A stretch of DNA of 64,000 nt from Candidatus Aalborgicola danicus (lineage in GTDB: Bacteria; Pseudomonadota; Gammaproteobacteria; Burkholderiales; Burkholderiaceae_C), in assembly GCA_016703945.1 (NCBI GenBank), contig JADJBC010000004.1:7501-71500 (forward strand). Reading direction: 5' to 3'. Both the position numbers and the translations under genes were made by a program. This document shows, piece after piece, positions 50,662 through 58,778 of this stretch (within the stretch, counting starts at the first letter, position 1; each line of letters starts with the position of its first letter). The notes under the pieces are model-generated. The model searched no databases, was not told where the DNA came from, and saw nothing but the letters and a program-made list of their open reading frames with translations.

Positions 50662-51720
50662 ATGCAAGGTCTGAGAAAAGAACCCGTTGATGCCACACCA
50701 ACCCGCTCCAATGGGCGGGTGGCTGCAGCCTATGTTCAGCCCTTGCTGGAGGTGGCCGCCGCTCACGGCATCACGCTACCTGCACTTGCGGTTGCGGCAG
50801 GGCTGTCGACACAGGCGTTATCGCCGCTGCCAGACACACTGGATGCAGACGCCTATGTCCGTCTATTGGACGCTGGCGCAGCCCTGACCCAACTGCCCCA
50901 CTTTGGACTCATGGTGGGTGAGCGAGTCAAACTGGGGACCTACAGCGTCTACGGCCTGATTTTGCTGAGTTGCCGCGATTTTGGTGAGGTACTGCGGCAA
51001 ACCCTGCGGTTTGAGAGCCTGGCCCATGACCTCGGCCACTCAACACTCCAGATCACGGGAGACATCGCCGAATACCAATGGCATAGCCATTACCCGCACG
51101 CCAGCCGCCACCTGGCTGAGAGTGTGTTCGCCGGAGTGCGGGTATTCAGCAACTGGCTGGCGGGTCGTGAACTGCCCGCAGCCCAGCTCACGTTTACCCA
51201 TGCCGCACCGCAAGACTGCAGCGAACACCTGAGGATTTTTGGCCCCGATGTCCGTTTTGGCGCAGCCGCTCACAGCGCCCGCTTTGACGCCGCACTCTTG
51301 GGTCTGCCGGTGCCCAATGCCGATGTTGGGCTGTACCCGGTCTTGCAGCAACATGCCGAAGCGCTGCTGAAGGAGAAGATGCGGGTCAATGCCGAGGCGG
51401 ACATCGTGACCCAGGTACGTACGCGCATCGCCAACAACCTGTCCCATGACCGGGCGCGCCTAGCGACCGTGGCACAGGAGCTGAACCAGTCCACACGTAC
51501 CATGCAGCGCAAACTCAGCGAAGCGGGCACCAGCTTTCAACAGGTGTTGGACCAGACCCGCAAAGCCCTGGCCCAGACCTACCTGCGACAGCGCGACTTG
51601 AGCCTCAGTGATATCGCGTTCTTGCTGGGGTTTCAGGACCAGAGCGCCTTTAGCCACGCCTTTAAAGAATGGACGCGGGAAAGTCCGGGGAACTACCGCG
51701 AAAAAATTGCAAGAAACTAA
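50662..51720 (+). CDS. AraC family transcriptional regulator
   Basis: The 352-residue product has an N-terminal Arabinose_bd-type sensor domain (YVQPLLEVAAAHGITLPALA, LLSCRDFGEVLRQTLRFE) and a C-terminal AraC HTH pair (LATVAQELNQSTRTMQRKL, LSLSDIAFLLGFQDQSAFSHAFKEWT). It resembles OruR-type regulators of amino-acid or lipid-related operons. The target is not clear. Its stop overlaps that of the convergent Uma2 gene by 4 bp. Confidence 0.9.
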   Translation: MQGLRKEPVDATPTRSNGRVAAAYVQPLLEVAAAHGITLPALAVAAGLSTQALSPLPDTLDADAYVRLLDAGAALTQLPHFGLMVGERVKLGTYSVYGLILLSCRDFGEVLRQTLRFESLAHDLGHSTLQITGDIAEYQWHSHYPHASRHLAESVFAGVRVFSNWLAGRELPAAQLTFTHAAPQDCSEHLRIFGPDVRFGAAAHSARFDAALLGLPVPNADVGLYPVLQQHAEALLKEKMRVNAEADIVTQVRTRIANNLSHDRARLATVAQELNQSTRTMQRKLSEAGTSFQQVLDQTRKALAQTYLRQRDLSLSDIAFLLGFQDQSAFSHAFKEWTRESPGNYREKIARN

Positions 51721-52298
51721 GCGTGGGCAGAGTAGCCCTCCGGCACTTCCGCAAACAACTGCGCCGTATCTATCACCAGCGCAACGCTGGCTAGCATAAG
51801 GGCCTCACCCCGGGCAAACGGGTGCAGTACCCACAACCCGTCAGGGCCTTTGCGGTAGCAATCGGTGGCGCGGGTGTCCAGATCTATGAGTGCGTATTCC
51901 TCCAGGCTGGCAAGGCTGCGGTAGTGGCTAAATTTGAGGCCACGGTCGAACGCTGCGGTGCTGGGGGAGAGCACTTCGATGATCAGTTTGGGCTCGGCCT
52001 TGACCAGGGGGCTGGCAAGATCGAGCGAACTGCAGGTCACCAACACGTCGGGGTAAAAGTAGCTGTTGGCGGCGGCGACTTGCAGGCGCATATCGCTCAT
52101 ATAAGTCCGGCACGGGCTGCCACTGAGGTGCTGGCGAAGGGCAATATAGACATTGCCTGCCACCGTGACATGCCGGTCTTCGGCACCCGCCATGGCAAAT
52201 ACCTCGCCATCGACAAATTCGTGGCGATCCAACTGCGCAGGCTCCCACGCCAGGTAGTCTTCGGCGCTGAAGTGGGGTTTTTGTGCGGGTAGACCCAT
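51717..52298 (-). CDS. Uma2 family (PD-(D/E)XK) protein
   Basis: The 193-residue product matches Uma2/DUF820: FSAEDYLAWE, HEFVDGEVFAMAG, YFYPDVLVTC (catalytic D), KLIIEVLSPST (E) and YRSLASLEEYALID. The fold is nuclease-like, and such proteins are numerous in cyanobacteria and some Proteobacteria, often mobile. The start is ATG 52298, which follows AAAGGAG at proper spacing, instead of the upstream ATG 52328. The role is unknown. Confidence 0.88.
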   Translation of the reverse strand: MGLPAQKPHFSAEDYLAWEPAQLDRHEFVDGEVFAMAGAEDRHVTVAGNVYIALRQHLSGSPCRTYMSDMRLQVAAANSYFYPDVLVTCSSLDLASPLVKAEPKLIIEVLSPSTAAFDRGLKFSHYRSLASLEEYALIDLDTRATDCYRKGPDGLWVLHPFARGEALMLASVALVIDTAQLFAEVPEGYSAHA

Positions 52299-52422
52299 GG
52301 CGATCTCCTTTTTTGCGTGAATCGACATACCATTATGGAGGACATGCTAGGCAGCACCGTGCGGAGACATGTTCAATCACGCCCCGGCCATGCCCGAAAA
52401 GCCAGCCTCAGCTACCAAGCGG

Positions 52423-53394
52423 TCAGGTGATCAATGCCACCGCCCCTGAAAAGGTAAAAAACGCCGCAGCCGTGGAGACCAGAATAATCCGGGCAATACG
52501 TCCGTTGTCAGCCCCAAAACGCTCGGCCAGCAAAGACACGTTGCTGGCGCTGGGCAAAGCCGCCAACAACACCAACACGGTCAGTGCAAAACGGTCCATG
52601 GGCACCCCCATCTGAATCGCTCCGGCGCCCACCAGCAGCACCAACAACGGGTGCAAAAACAGCTTGATCACTGCCACTGGCACAACCTCCATCCAGTGCA
52701 CTGGGTTGGCTTCGCCGGACTGTGCCATCAACTGGGAACGCGCCAACACGGCACCAATGGTGAACAAGGCCACTGGAGACGCCGCATCGGCCAACAAGCC
52801 AATGGTTTGCGACACGGGTTTGGGAAATTCAATTCCCAGAGCCGACACCACGGCACCCAGCAGAATGGCCCACGGCATGGGGTTGGTGGCCACCCCTTTT
52901 AATGCATTCTTGGCTGCTTGCCCGGCTGACGCACCTGAGCCACCATCACCCCCAAGACGGGACAGGGCGATACACAGGGAAGTGGTAATCACCATGTCAA
53001 CAAGAATGGTGACAATGGCTGGCCCGGCAGCCTTAGGCCCCAACAACGCCACCAGCAGCGGCACCCCCATAAAACCGGTATTGGGAAAAGCCCCCACCAG
53101 GGCCCCAAATGCGGAGTCATTCCAGCCAATACGCCCATGCCGCGTCACGGCGATGACAAAACCCACCATGACCAGCGCGCACAACAAATAGGTCAAAGCC
53201 ACACTGGGATCGAGCAATTGCGCAATCGGTGTGCTGGCGCCAAAGCGGTACAACATACACGGCAGCGCAAAAAACAGCACAAAGGCGTTCAAACCGGGAA
53301 TCGCCGGCATGGGCAACATGCCCCGGCGCGCAGCGATGAAACCACACAGCACCAGGGCAAAGAAAGGGAAGGTGACGGAAAGAATTTGCAGCAC
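52423..53394 (-). CDS. AEC family transporter
   Basis: The 323-residue product has ten membrane helices in the two-half layout of the auxin efflux carrier family (FFALVLCGFIAARRGMLP, FGALVGAFPNTGFMGVPLLVAL with the conserved proline-asparagine crossover). Bacterial members move malate, malonate or other carboxylates. It is divergent from rep, with a spacing of about 90 bp to the preferred rep start. The substrate is unknown. Confidence 0.87.
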   Translation of the reverse strand: MLQILSVTFPFFALVLCGFIAARRGMLPMPAIPGLNAFVLFFALPCMLYRFGASTPIAQLLDPSVALTYLLCALVMVGFVIAVTRHGRIGWNDSAFGALVGAFPNTGFMGVPLLVALLGPKAAGPAIVTILVDMVITTSLCIALSRLGGDGGSGASAGQAAKNALKGVATNPMPWAILLGAVVSALGIEFPKPVSQTIGLLADAASPVALFTIGAVLARSQLMAQSGEANPVHWMEVVPVAVIKLFLHPLLVLLVGAGAIQMGVPMDRFALTVLVLLAALPSASNVSLLAERFGADNGRIARIILVSTAAAFFTFSGAVALIT

Positions 53395-53486
53395 CTGTGC
53401 ATTGTCGCGTTAAACGGAACAGGCTCGGGTCAGGGCAATGGGTCACAACCGGTAAGATGGCGCGCTCGTTTGCCACCAAAGTCTGC

Positions 53487-55646
53487 ATGTCTTCGCCCTC
53501 CCCTGCGCACGATTCCGCTCCCATGGCCCATGGCCTGAACCTGGCCCAGCAAGAAGCCGTGAACTACATGCACGGCCCCTGTTTAGTGCTGGCCGGTGCC
53601 GGTTCCGGCAAAACCCGGGTCATCACGCACAAGATCGGTCGGCTGATCCAAGCCGGCATGGCGCCGCAGAAGATTGCCGCCATCACCTTCACCAACAAGG
53701 CGGCGGCAGAAATGCGCGAGCGTGCCAAGGGCCTGATCGGCAAGGCGGCCAAAGACGTGTTGGTGTGTACCTTCCACGCGCTGGGCGTGCGCATGCTGCG
53801 TTCAGACGGCGCCGTGTTGGGTCTGAAACCCCAGTTCAGCATCCTGGACAGCGACGACGTGACCAGCATCCTGAAAGACGCCGGCGGCAGCACGGACATA
53901 GCCACGGCACGCCAGTGGGCCTGGACCATCAGCGCCTGGAAAAGCGCCGGCCTGAATGCCGAGCAGGCCCTGGCCCAGGCGGCCGATGACAACGCCCGTG
54001 TCACGGCTATCGTCATGGGGCGCTATGAAGAGCGGCTGACCGCCTACCAGAGTGTTGATTTTGACGACTTGATCAGCCTGCCGCTCAAGCTGCTGCGCGA
54101 CCATGATGCCGTGCGCCAGAAGTGGCAGGGCATGATGGGCCATGTACTGGTCGACGAATACCAGGACACCAACGCGACGCAATATGAAGTTCTGAAGCTG
54201 TTGGTGGGCGGCAACCCGGCCGATGGTGCGCGTTTTACTGCCGTGGGCGACGACGACCAGTCGATCTATGGCTGGCGCGGCGCCACGCTGGACAACCTGC
54301 GCAAACTGCCGGTGGATTTCCCGGCGCTCAAAGTCATCAAGCTGGAGCAAAACTACCGCTCCACCAGTGCCATTTTGCGTGCCGCCAACAACGTGATTGG
54401 TCCCAACCCTAAGCTGTTTCCCAAGAACCTGTGGAGCGACCTGGGCGAGGGCGAACCGGTGCGCGTGGTGGATGCCGACAACGAGGAGCACGAGGCCGAG
54501 CGCGCGGTGGCCCGCATCCAGAGCCTGCGCGCCGAGGGAACCTTGGCACAGGCCGGCAAGCAGTACAAAGAGTTCCGTGACTTTGCCGTGCTGTACCGCG
54601 CCAACCACCAGGCCAAGCCGTTCGAGAAGGCCCTGCGCAAGGCTGGTATTCCGTACAAGGTATCGGGTGGCCAGAGCTTTTTTGACCGGGCCGAGATCCG
54701 TGACCTGTGCGCCTGGTTCCGCCTGTGGGCCAACAACGATGACGACCCGGCGTTCTTGCGTGCTGTGACCACCCCCAAGCGCGGAATCGGCCATCAAACG
54801 CTGGGCACACTGGGCGTGTTTGCCAGCCAATACAAACTTAGCCTGTTCGAGGCGCTGTTCGCCAGTTCGCTCAGTGCGGTGCTCGCAGCCAAGGCAGTGG
54901 GCAGCCTGCACGAGTTTGGCCGTTATGTCAACGACCTGCAGTTCCGCGCTGGCCAGACTGAGGGCGCAGAGGCGGCCAAGGCTTTCATGATGGATTGGCT
55001 GAGGGACATCGGCTACGAAAAACACCTGCTGGACGGCGAAGACAGCGAAAAGGTGGCCGCCGCTAAATGGTCCAATGTGCTGGAGTTTTGCGACTGGATG
55101 GCCCAGCGCTGCGGCGGGCAGTTGGACGATGTGGCGGGTATATCTGAACGCGAAGTCAAGTCGCTTCTGGAAGTTGCGCAGACCATTGCCCTGCTGTCCA
55201 CCATCAGCGAACGTGAGAAAGACCAGGACGTGGTCACGTTATCGACGCTGCACGCCTCCAAGGGCCTGGAATGGCCGCACGTACTGTTGGTGGGCGTAAC
55301 CGAGGGCATGCTGCCCTTCAAGCTGGCCGACGGTGCCGATTCGCTGGGTGGGTCCGAAAAAGCACACGAGTCCGCCAATGAAGCAATGGCCCAGCGCCTG
55401 CAAGAAGAACGGCGCCTGATGTATGTGGGCATTACCCGGGCCCAACGTAGCCTGGCCGTGAGCTGGACGCGGCGGCGCAAAAAAGGCCGGGAAATGGTGG
55501 CCGCCTTGCCCAGCCGTTTTATTGCCGAAATGGGTCTGGACCAGACCACCACGCGCGAAGATCCTCGGGAAAAACTGAGGGCTTTACGGGCTGAGTTTGC
55601 GCAAAAGGCGCTGCTCAGTGCGGCGGCAGCGGCGCAAAGCCGCTGA
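53487..55646 (+). CDS. rep: ATP-dependent DNA helicase Rep
   Basis: The 719-residue product is a superfamily 1A helicase: Q motif LNLAQQEAV, Walker A AGAGSGKTR, motif Ia TFTNKAAAEM, DEYQDTN (motif II), GDDDQSIYGWRGA (III), YRSTSAIL (IV), STLHASKGLEWPHV (V) and YVGITRA (VI). It follows Rep rather than UvrD or PcrA in length and in lacking a long C-terminal tail. It unwinds DNA 3'-5' and clears protein blocks ahead of forks. Start candidates are ATG 53487 or 53523. Confidence 0.93.
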   Translation: MSSPSPAHDSAPMAHGLNLAQQEAVNYMHGPCLVLAGAGSGKTRVITHKIGRLIQAGMAPQKIAAITFTNKAAAEMRERAKGLIGKAAKDVLVCTFHALGVRMLRSDGAVLGLKPQFSILDSDDVTSILKDAGGSTDIATARQWAWTISAWKSAGLNAEQALAQAADDNARVTAIVMGRYEERLTAYQSVDFDDLISLPLKLLRDHDAVRQKWQGMMGHVLVDEYQDTNATQYEVLKLLVGGNPADGARFTAVGDDDQSIYGWRGATLDNLRKLPVDFPALKVIKLEQNYRSTSAILRAANNVIGPNPKLFPKNLWSDLGEGEPVRVVDADNEEHEAERAVARIQSLRAEGTLAQAGKQYKEFRDFAVLYRANHQAKPFEKALRKAGIPYKVSGGQSFFDRAEIRDLCAWFRLWANNDDDPAFLRAVTTPKRGIGHQTLGTLGVFASQYKLSLFEALFASSLSAVLAAKAVGSLHEFGRYVNDLQFRAGQTEGAEAAKAFMMDWLRDIGYEKHLLDGEDSEKVAAAKWSNVLEFCDWMAQRCGGQLDDVAGISEREVKSLLEVAQTIALLSTISEREKDQDVVTLSTLHASKGLEWPHVLLVGVTEGMLPFKLADGADSLGGSEKAHESANEAMAQRLQEERRLMYVGITRAQRSLAVSWTRRRKKGREMVAALPSRFIAEMGLDQTTTREDPREKLRALRAEFAQKALLSAAAAAQSR

Positions 55647-55655
55647 CCTGCGCGA

Positions 55656-56222
55656 TCAACGCGAACCGTCGAGACCGGTGCGCACCGTTGGATCGGCGAA
55701 ACCCAACTCTTTGTCACTGCCAAGCATGCCGACCTCCGCGTCATGCAAATCGGACAACACCATCATGGCTTGCGCAGCGTCTTGATTGAACCCCAAACGC
55801 TTGTGGCCCTGGCGATCCCCGCCGTCCATGATGAGCTTGGAGATGTAATCGCTACATTCTTTGTATCCCCACAAGCTACGAATCGACTTGGCGATGCGAT
55901 GGTGGTGAAGTTCGACAATTTGCAAGGCGATGTCACGACGTTGAGCGGGTGTCAAGTCCTGCGAAGTCAGTTCATGGGTCAGGCCGCCTTCTTCCATGAT
56001 GGGCAAGGGCACTGTATGCAAAAACGCACCCGCAGCATCAGGGCGCGGCTGTGGGACATCCAGCGGGCTCATGCGGGAATCCTGTTCCGCAACCGCGTCT
56101 TCCCATAATCCCCAGGTGGTGTCAGGGTCGTCCTCGACCACTTCCAGGCCACGCGAATCCACGGCATCCTTGGTCGGCGATTTCCCCGATTTTTTGCCTT
56201 TTCCAAGAAACCCACCGAACAT
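55656..56222 (-). CDS. Conserved hypothetical protein
   Basis: The 188-residue product has a lysine/glycine-rich start (MFGGFLGKGKKSGKSPTK), an acidic central stretch and a predicted helical domain (LTPAQRRDIALQIVELHHHRIAKSI). It ends in a charged, flexible tail. I see no signal peptide, membrane segment or known domain. It is convergent with rep, with stops about 10 bp apart. Function unknown. Confidence 0.65.
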   Translation of the reverse strand: MFGGFLGKGKKSGKSPTKDAVDSRGLEVVEDDPDTTWGLWEDAVAEQDSRMSPLDVPQPRPDAAGAFLHTVPLPIMEEGGLTHELTSQDLTPAQRRDIALQIVELHHHRIAKSIRSLWGYKECSDYISKLIMDGGDRQGHKRLGFNQDAAQAMMVLSDLHDAEVGMLGSDKELGFADPTVRTGLDGSR

Positions 56223-56382
56223 GCCTAACCTCCAAAATGAACCGTGATGCTACCCCATGTCCACCATTTTGTGCCCAAATTTCCCGCTTCCGTCGACAAA
56301 AGGCACCGAATCTTCACGTTAACGGCAGTGACTTGTGGCTAGAAGCCTACCAGCGAACGCCGGGCGCAAGCGTCGGGGGTCA

Positions 56383-56465
56383 GGGGTGGGAGTTGGGGCA
56401 GAGGCCGTGGCCTCATGAACCTGCGGTTCCGAAATCGGCCCCAACCTCTGCCCCACTCCCACCCC
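56383..56465. repeat. Large imperfect palindrome
   Basis: The arms 56383-56404 and 56445-56465 pair over 21 positions with a single bulged T. The core is GGAGTTGGGGCAGAGG. The loop is 40 nt. It resembles the palindrome at 3114-3186 in size but not in sequence. Confidence 0.55.
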
Positions 56466-56521
56466 GGCCCTCTGCGCCTCGGGATGGCTGGTGAATGTGG
56501 TTGCCATTGGATGTTGCATCC

Positions 56522-56570
56522 GCTACGTTTTTAGTAGCTGTTTGCGCATATTTTGCGCGGGCTACAGGCC
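56522..56570 (+). repeat. 49-bp interspersed element, copy 9 (intergenic)
   Basis: GCTACGTTTTTAGTAGCTG, TTGCGCATATTTTGCG and GGGCTACAGGCC. This is among the best-preserved intergenic copies. A 12-bp perfect palindrome follows 9 bp later. Confidence 0.8.
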
Positions 56571-56678
56571 GATTTGACTCCGAACGTTCGGCTGGAATGA
56601 TCACGCCGCGCTCCAGCTTCTGCACGCGATGGTGGGCCAAGCCGGTCCGACACAGGGTGGGTTTGAACTCTTACGGAC

Positions 56679-56992
56679 TCAATAACCGCGGAACAGCATG
56701 TCCAGCGCCTGTTCGATCGGCAAGGCAGCAGCCTTGGCTGACCCGGCGCAATCGCGCAGTTCTTGGGTGAGGAAAACCGCAACCCCCAAAGGATGCAGGC
56801 GCAAGGCCTGATCAACAACAACAACCGTGGGGTAAAAGCGTTCGGTCAACCCCGGGATGGCCCCTTCGCGCACCAGAGGGGCACACACCCGCTCGGCAAA
56901 GCGGTAAAGCAGGTCACTCTGGATTTCCATCACAAACGGGAAGTCCAAACGATCCTCCCCAATCGGGTTCGGTAGATGTCAAAGCGCGCCAT
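56679..56992 (-). pseudogene. ccdB: CcdB-family toxin gene interrupted by a one-base shift
   Basis: ATG 56992 opens MARFDIYRT, then a frame change is needed at GGG 56965-56967 (one extra base restores PIGEDRLD) to join FPFVMEIQSDLL...APLV...FYPTVVVVD...TQELRDC...ALDMLFRGY. The whole has the length (about 104 residues) and motif order of CcdB gyrase poisons (QSD, PL, YPVV, T.D/E, LMF.G). The final residues are RGY where CcdB of F has WGI. As written the gene is broken; an assembly error is also possible. Confidence 0.7.
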
Positions 56993-57324
56993 CGGTTCGA
57001 GCACGCCAACGCCGGACAACGTTGCGAGTAAGGCTCGCGCAGACTGGCCCAGGCGTTATAGCGGTCGATGTCTGCCGCGTGCGCTTGCACCCAGGCCCGG
57101 GTGGTTTCCTTTGGCGCGGTGGAGGCTTGGCCATAACTGGCCACGGACTCCTGAACGCCCAGGGTGGCTGGAACGACCTTCATGGGCCGCATGAGGATGC
57201 AGCCGTCGATCTGTGTTTCGACTTCAAAATTGGCCAGCATACTTTTTACCCAGCGATATCTGGCCGCTGGCACCGACTTCCTTAAGCGCGGGATCTCCTG
57301 ATACGTTGCTGGGTTTTGCGTCAT
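56914..57324 (-). CDS. Putative antitoxin upstream of ccdB
   Basis: The frame gives about 136 residues from ATG 57324. The segment AWVQAHAADIDRYNAW resembles the C-terminal part of CcdA antitoxins (W....A.I.AYNA). The usual N-terminal ribbon-helix-helix is not visible, and the end of the frame runs into ccdB. A beta-rich stretch (FEVETQIDGCILMRPMKVV) lies before it. It could be a decayed or recombined antitoxin, or itself frameshifted. Confidence 0.35.
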   Translation of the reverse strand: MTQNPATYQEIPRLRKSVPAARYRWVKSMLANFEVETQIDGCILMRPMKVVPATLGVQESVASYGQASTAPKETTRAWVQAHAADIDRYNAWASLREPYSQRCPALACSNRWRALTSTEPDWGGSFGLPVCDGNPE

Positions 57325-57360
57325 GCCATCATGCGGCATGAAAATGGAGGCTTCAAGCGC

Positions 57361-58707
57361 TCAAACCCGCACTTCCCCATCCCCCAAGACCACGTACTTC
57401 AACGAGGTCAGTCCCTCGATACCCACCGGGCCACGGGCGTGAAACTTGTCGGTGCTGATGCCGATTTCCGCGCCCAACCCGTATTCAAAACCATCGGCAA
57501 AACGCGTGCTGGTGTTGACCATGACGCTGGCGGAATCGACCTCGCGCAGGAAACGCTGGGCGTGTTGGTGGTCACGGGTCAGGATGGCATCGGTGTGGTG
57601 GCTGCTGTACTGGTTGATGTGGGCAATGGCCTCGTCCAATCCGTCCACGATCTTGATGCTGATGATGGGGGCCAGATATTCCTCAAACCAGTCCTGCTCG
57701 GTCGCCAAGGACAATCGAGCGGCACCGATGTGGACGGAATTTACTCCTGAATTGATAGCATCTTGTTCATATTCCACGTGGGCTGGCGGCAGATTTTCCT
57801 TAAGGATTTGCAAAGCCTGGGCATCACAACGCATCTCCACACCTTTGGCCGCATACACCGCGCCAATGCGTCGCAAAAACTCCGCCGCCACGCCGCGCGC
57901 CACCAGCAGGCCCTCGGTGGCGTTGCAGGGGCTGTACTTGCTGGTTTTGGCGTTATCGGCCACCTTGACGGCCATCTCGATGTCGCAGGGGTCGTCGACA
58001 TAGGTGTGGCAGTTGCCGTCCAGGTGCTTGATGACCGGCACCTTGGCGTCGCGGCTGATGCGCTCGATCAGGCCCTTGCCTCCGCGCGGAATGATGACGT
58101 CCACGTACTGCGGCATGGTGATCAACTGGCCCACCACCTCGCGGTCGGTGGTTTGCACCAGTTGCACCGCATCGGCGGGCAGGCCGCTTTCCGTCAGGGC
58201 CTGCTGCACCAGCCTGGCCAGCGCCTTGTTGGACTCAATCGCCTCGGAGCCGCCGCGCAGAATGCAGGCATTACCACTTTTGATGGACAGGCTGGCGGCT
58301 TCAATCGTCACGTTCGGCCGGCTCTCGAAAATCATGCCGAACACACCAATCGGCACCCGCATCTGGCCCACCCGGATGCCACTGGGCTGTTGTTTCATGC
58401 CGATGATCTCACCAATCACATCGGCCATGGACGCCAGCTGCTCGCAACCCTGGGCACAGGTCTCCAGCACCTTGGGGGTTAGTTTCAGGCGGTCCACCAT
58501 GGGGGCGGACAGGCCGTTGGCGATGGCGCGCTCTATATCCCTTGCGTTGTCGACCTGCAGCGCCTGGGTGTTCTCCCGCAAGAGTGCGGCGAGTTTGCGC
58601 AGCGCTATGTTTTTGGTAGCTGTTGACGCAGCCGCCATGTGGGCTGAGGCCACTTTTGCCTGGGAACCCAGAGCGTGGGTGTATTCGGTGGTGGTAAGCG
58701 CGTTCAT
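57361..58707 (-). CDS. proA: Gamma-glutamyl phosphate reductase
   Basis: The 448-residue product carries ProA motifs: VGQMRVPIGVFGMIFESRPNVT, CNATEGLLVARG with the nucleophile cysteine, HIDGNCH-like HLDGNCHTYVD, TDAIL and the end RGPVGIEGLTSLKYVVLGDG. It reduces gamma-glutamyl phosphate to glutamate semialdehyde in proline synthesis. It is longer than the usual 415-430. A 49-bp element copy encodes an extra PPAHVEYEQDAINSGVN before the GAARL...DWFEEYLAP segment, and another overlaps the N-terminal helix. ATG 58707 chosen. Confidence 0.94.
   Translation of the reverse strand: MNALTTTEYTHALGSQAKVASAHMAAASTATKNIALRKLAALLRENTQALQVDNARDIERAIANGLSAPMVDRLKLTPKVLETCAQGCEQLASMADVIGEIIGMKQQPSGIRVGQMRVPIGVFGMIFESRPNVTIEAASLSIKSGNACILRGGSEAIESNKALARLVQQALTESGLPADAVQLVQTTDREVVGQLITMPQYVDVIIPRGGKGLIERISRDAKVPVIKHLDGNCHTYVDDPCDIEMAVKVADNAKTSKYSPCNATEGLLVARGVAAEFLRRIGAVYAAKGVEMRCDAQALQILKENLPPAHVEYEQDAINSGVNSVHIGAARLSLATEQDWFEEYLAPIISIKIVDGLDEAIAHINQYSSHHTDAILTRDHQHAQRFLREVDSASVMVNTSTRFADGFEYGLGAEIGISTDKFHARGPVGIEGLTSLKYVVLGDGEVRV
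57743..57790 (+). repeat. 49-bp interspersed element, copy 10 (inside proA)
   Basis: CTGAATTGATAGCATC, then GTGGGCTGGCGGC. It lies antisense to proA and encodes P A H V E Y E Q D A I N S G on the gene strand. The QDAIN residues are shared with copy 1 in the MocR gene. Confidence 0.7.
58604..58651 (+). repeat. 49-bp interspersed element, copy 11 (inside proA)
   Basis: GCTATGTTTTTGGTAGCTG, then GTGGGCTGAGGCC. It lies antisense to proA near its N-terminus and encodes A S A H M A A A S T A T K N I A L. Here the length of ProA is not visibly extended. Confidence 0.65.
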
Positions 58708-58778
58708 AGCCCGATTTTCGCAGATATCGCCCGGCGCAACCACCGGCGCTGTGGCCGGGGTTCAATCAGTGCCCCTAG

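Larger units (their letters stand above)
56223..56678. other. Intergenic region with hairpin and repeat
   Basis: This 456-bp gap holds a large imperfect hairpin (56383-56465), copy 9 of the 49-bp element (56522-56570) and the palindrome CCGAACGTTCGG (56580-56591). I see no convincing coding sequence. Confidence 0.6.
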
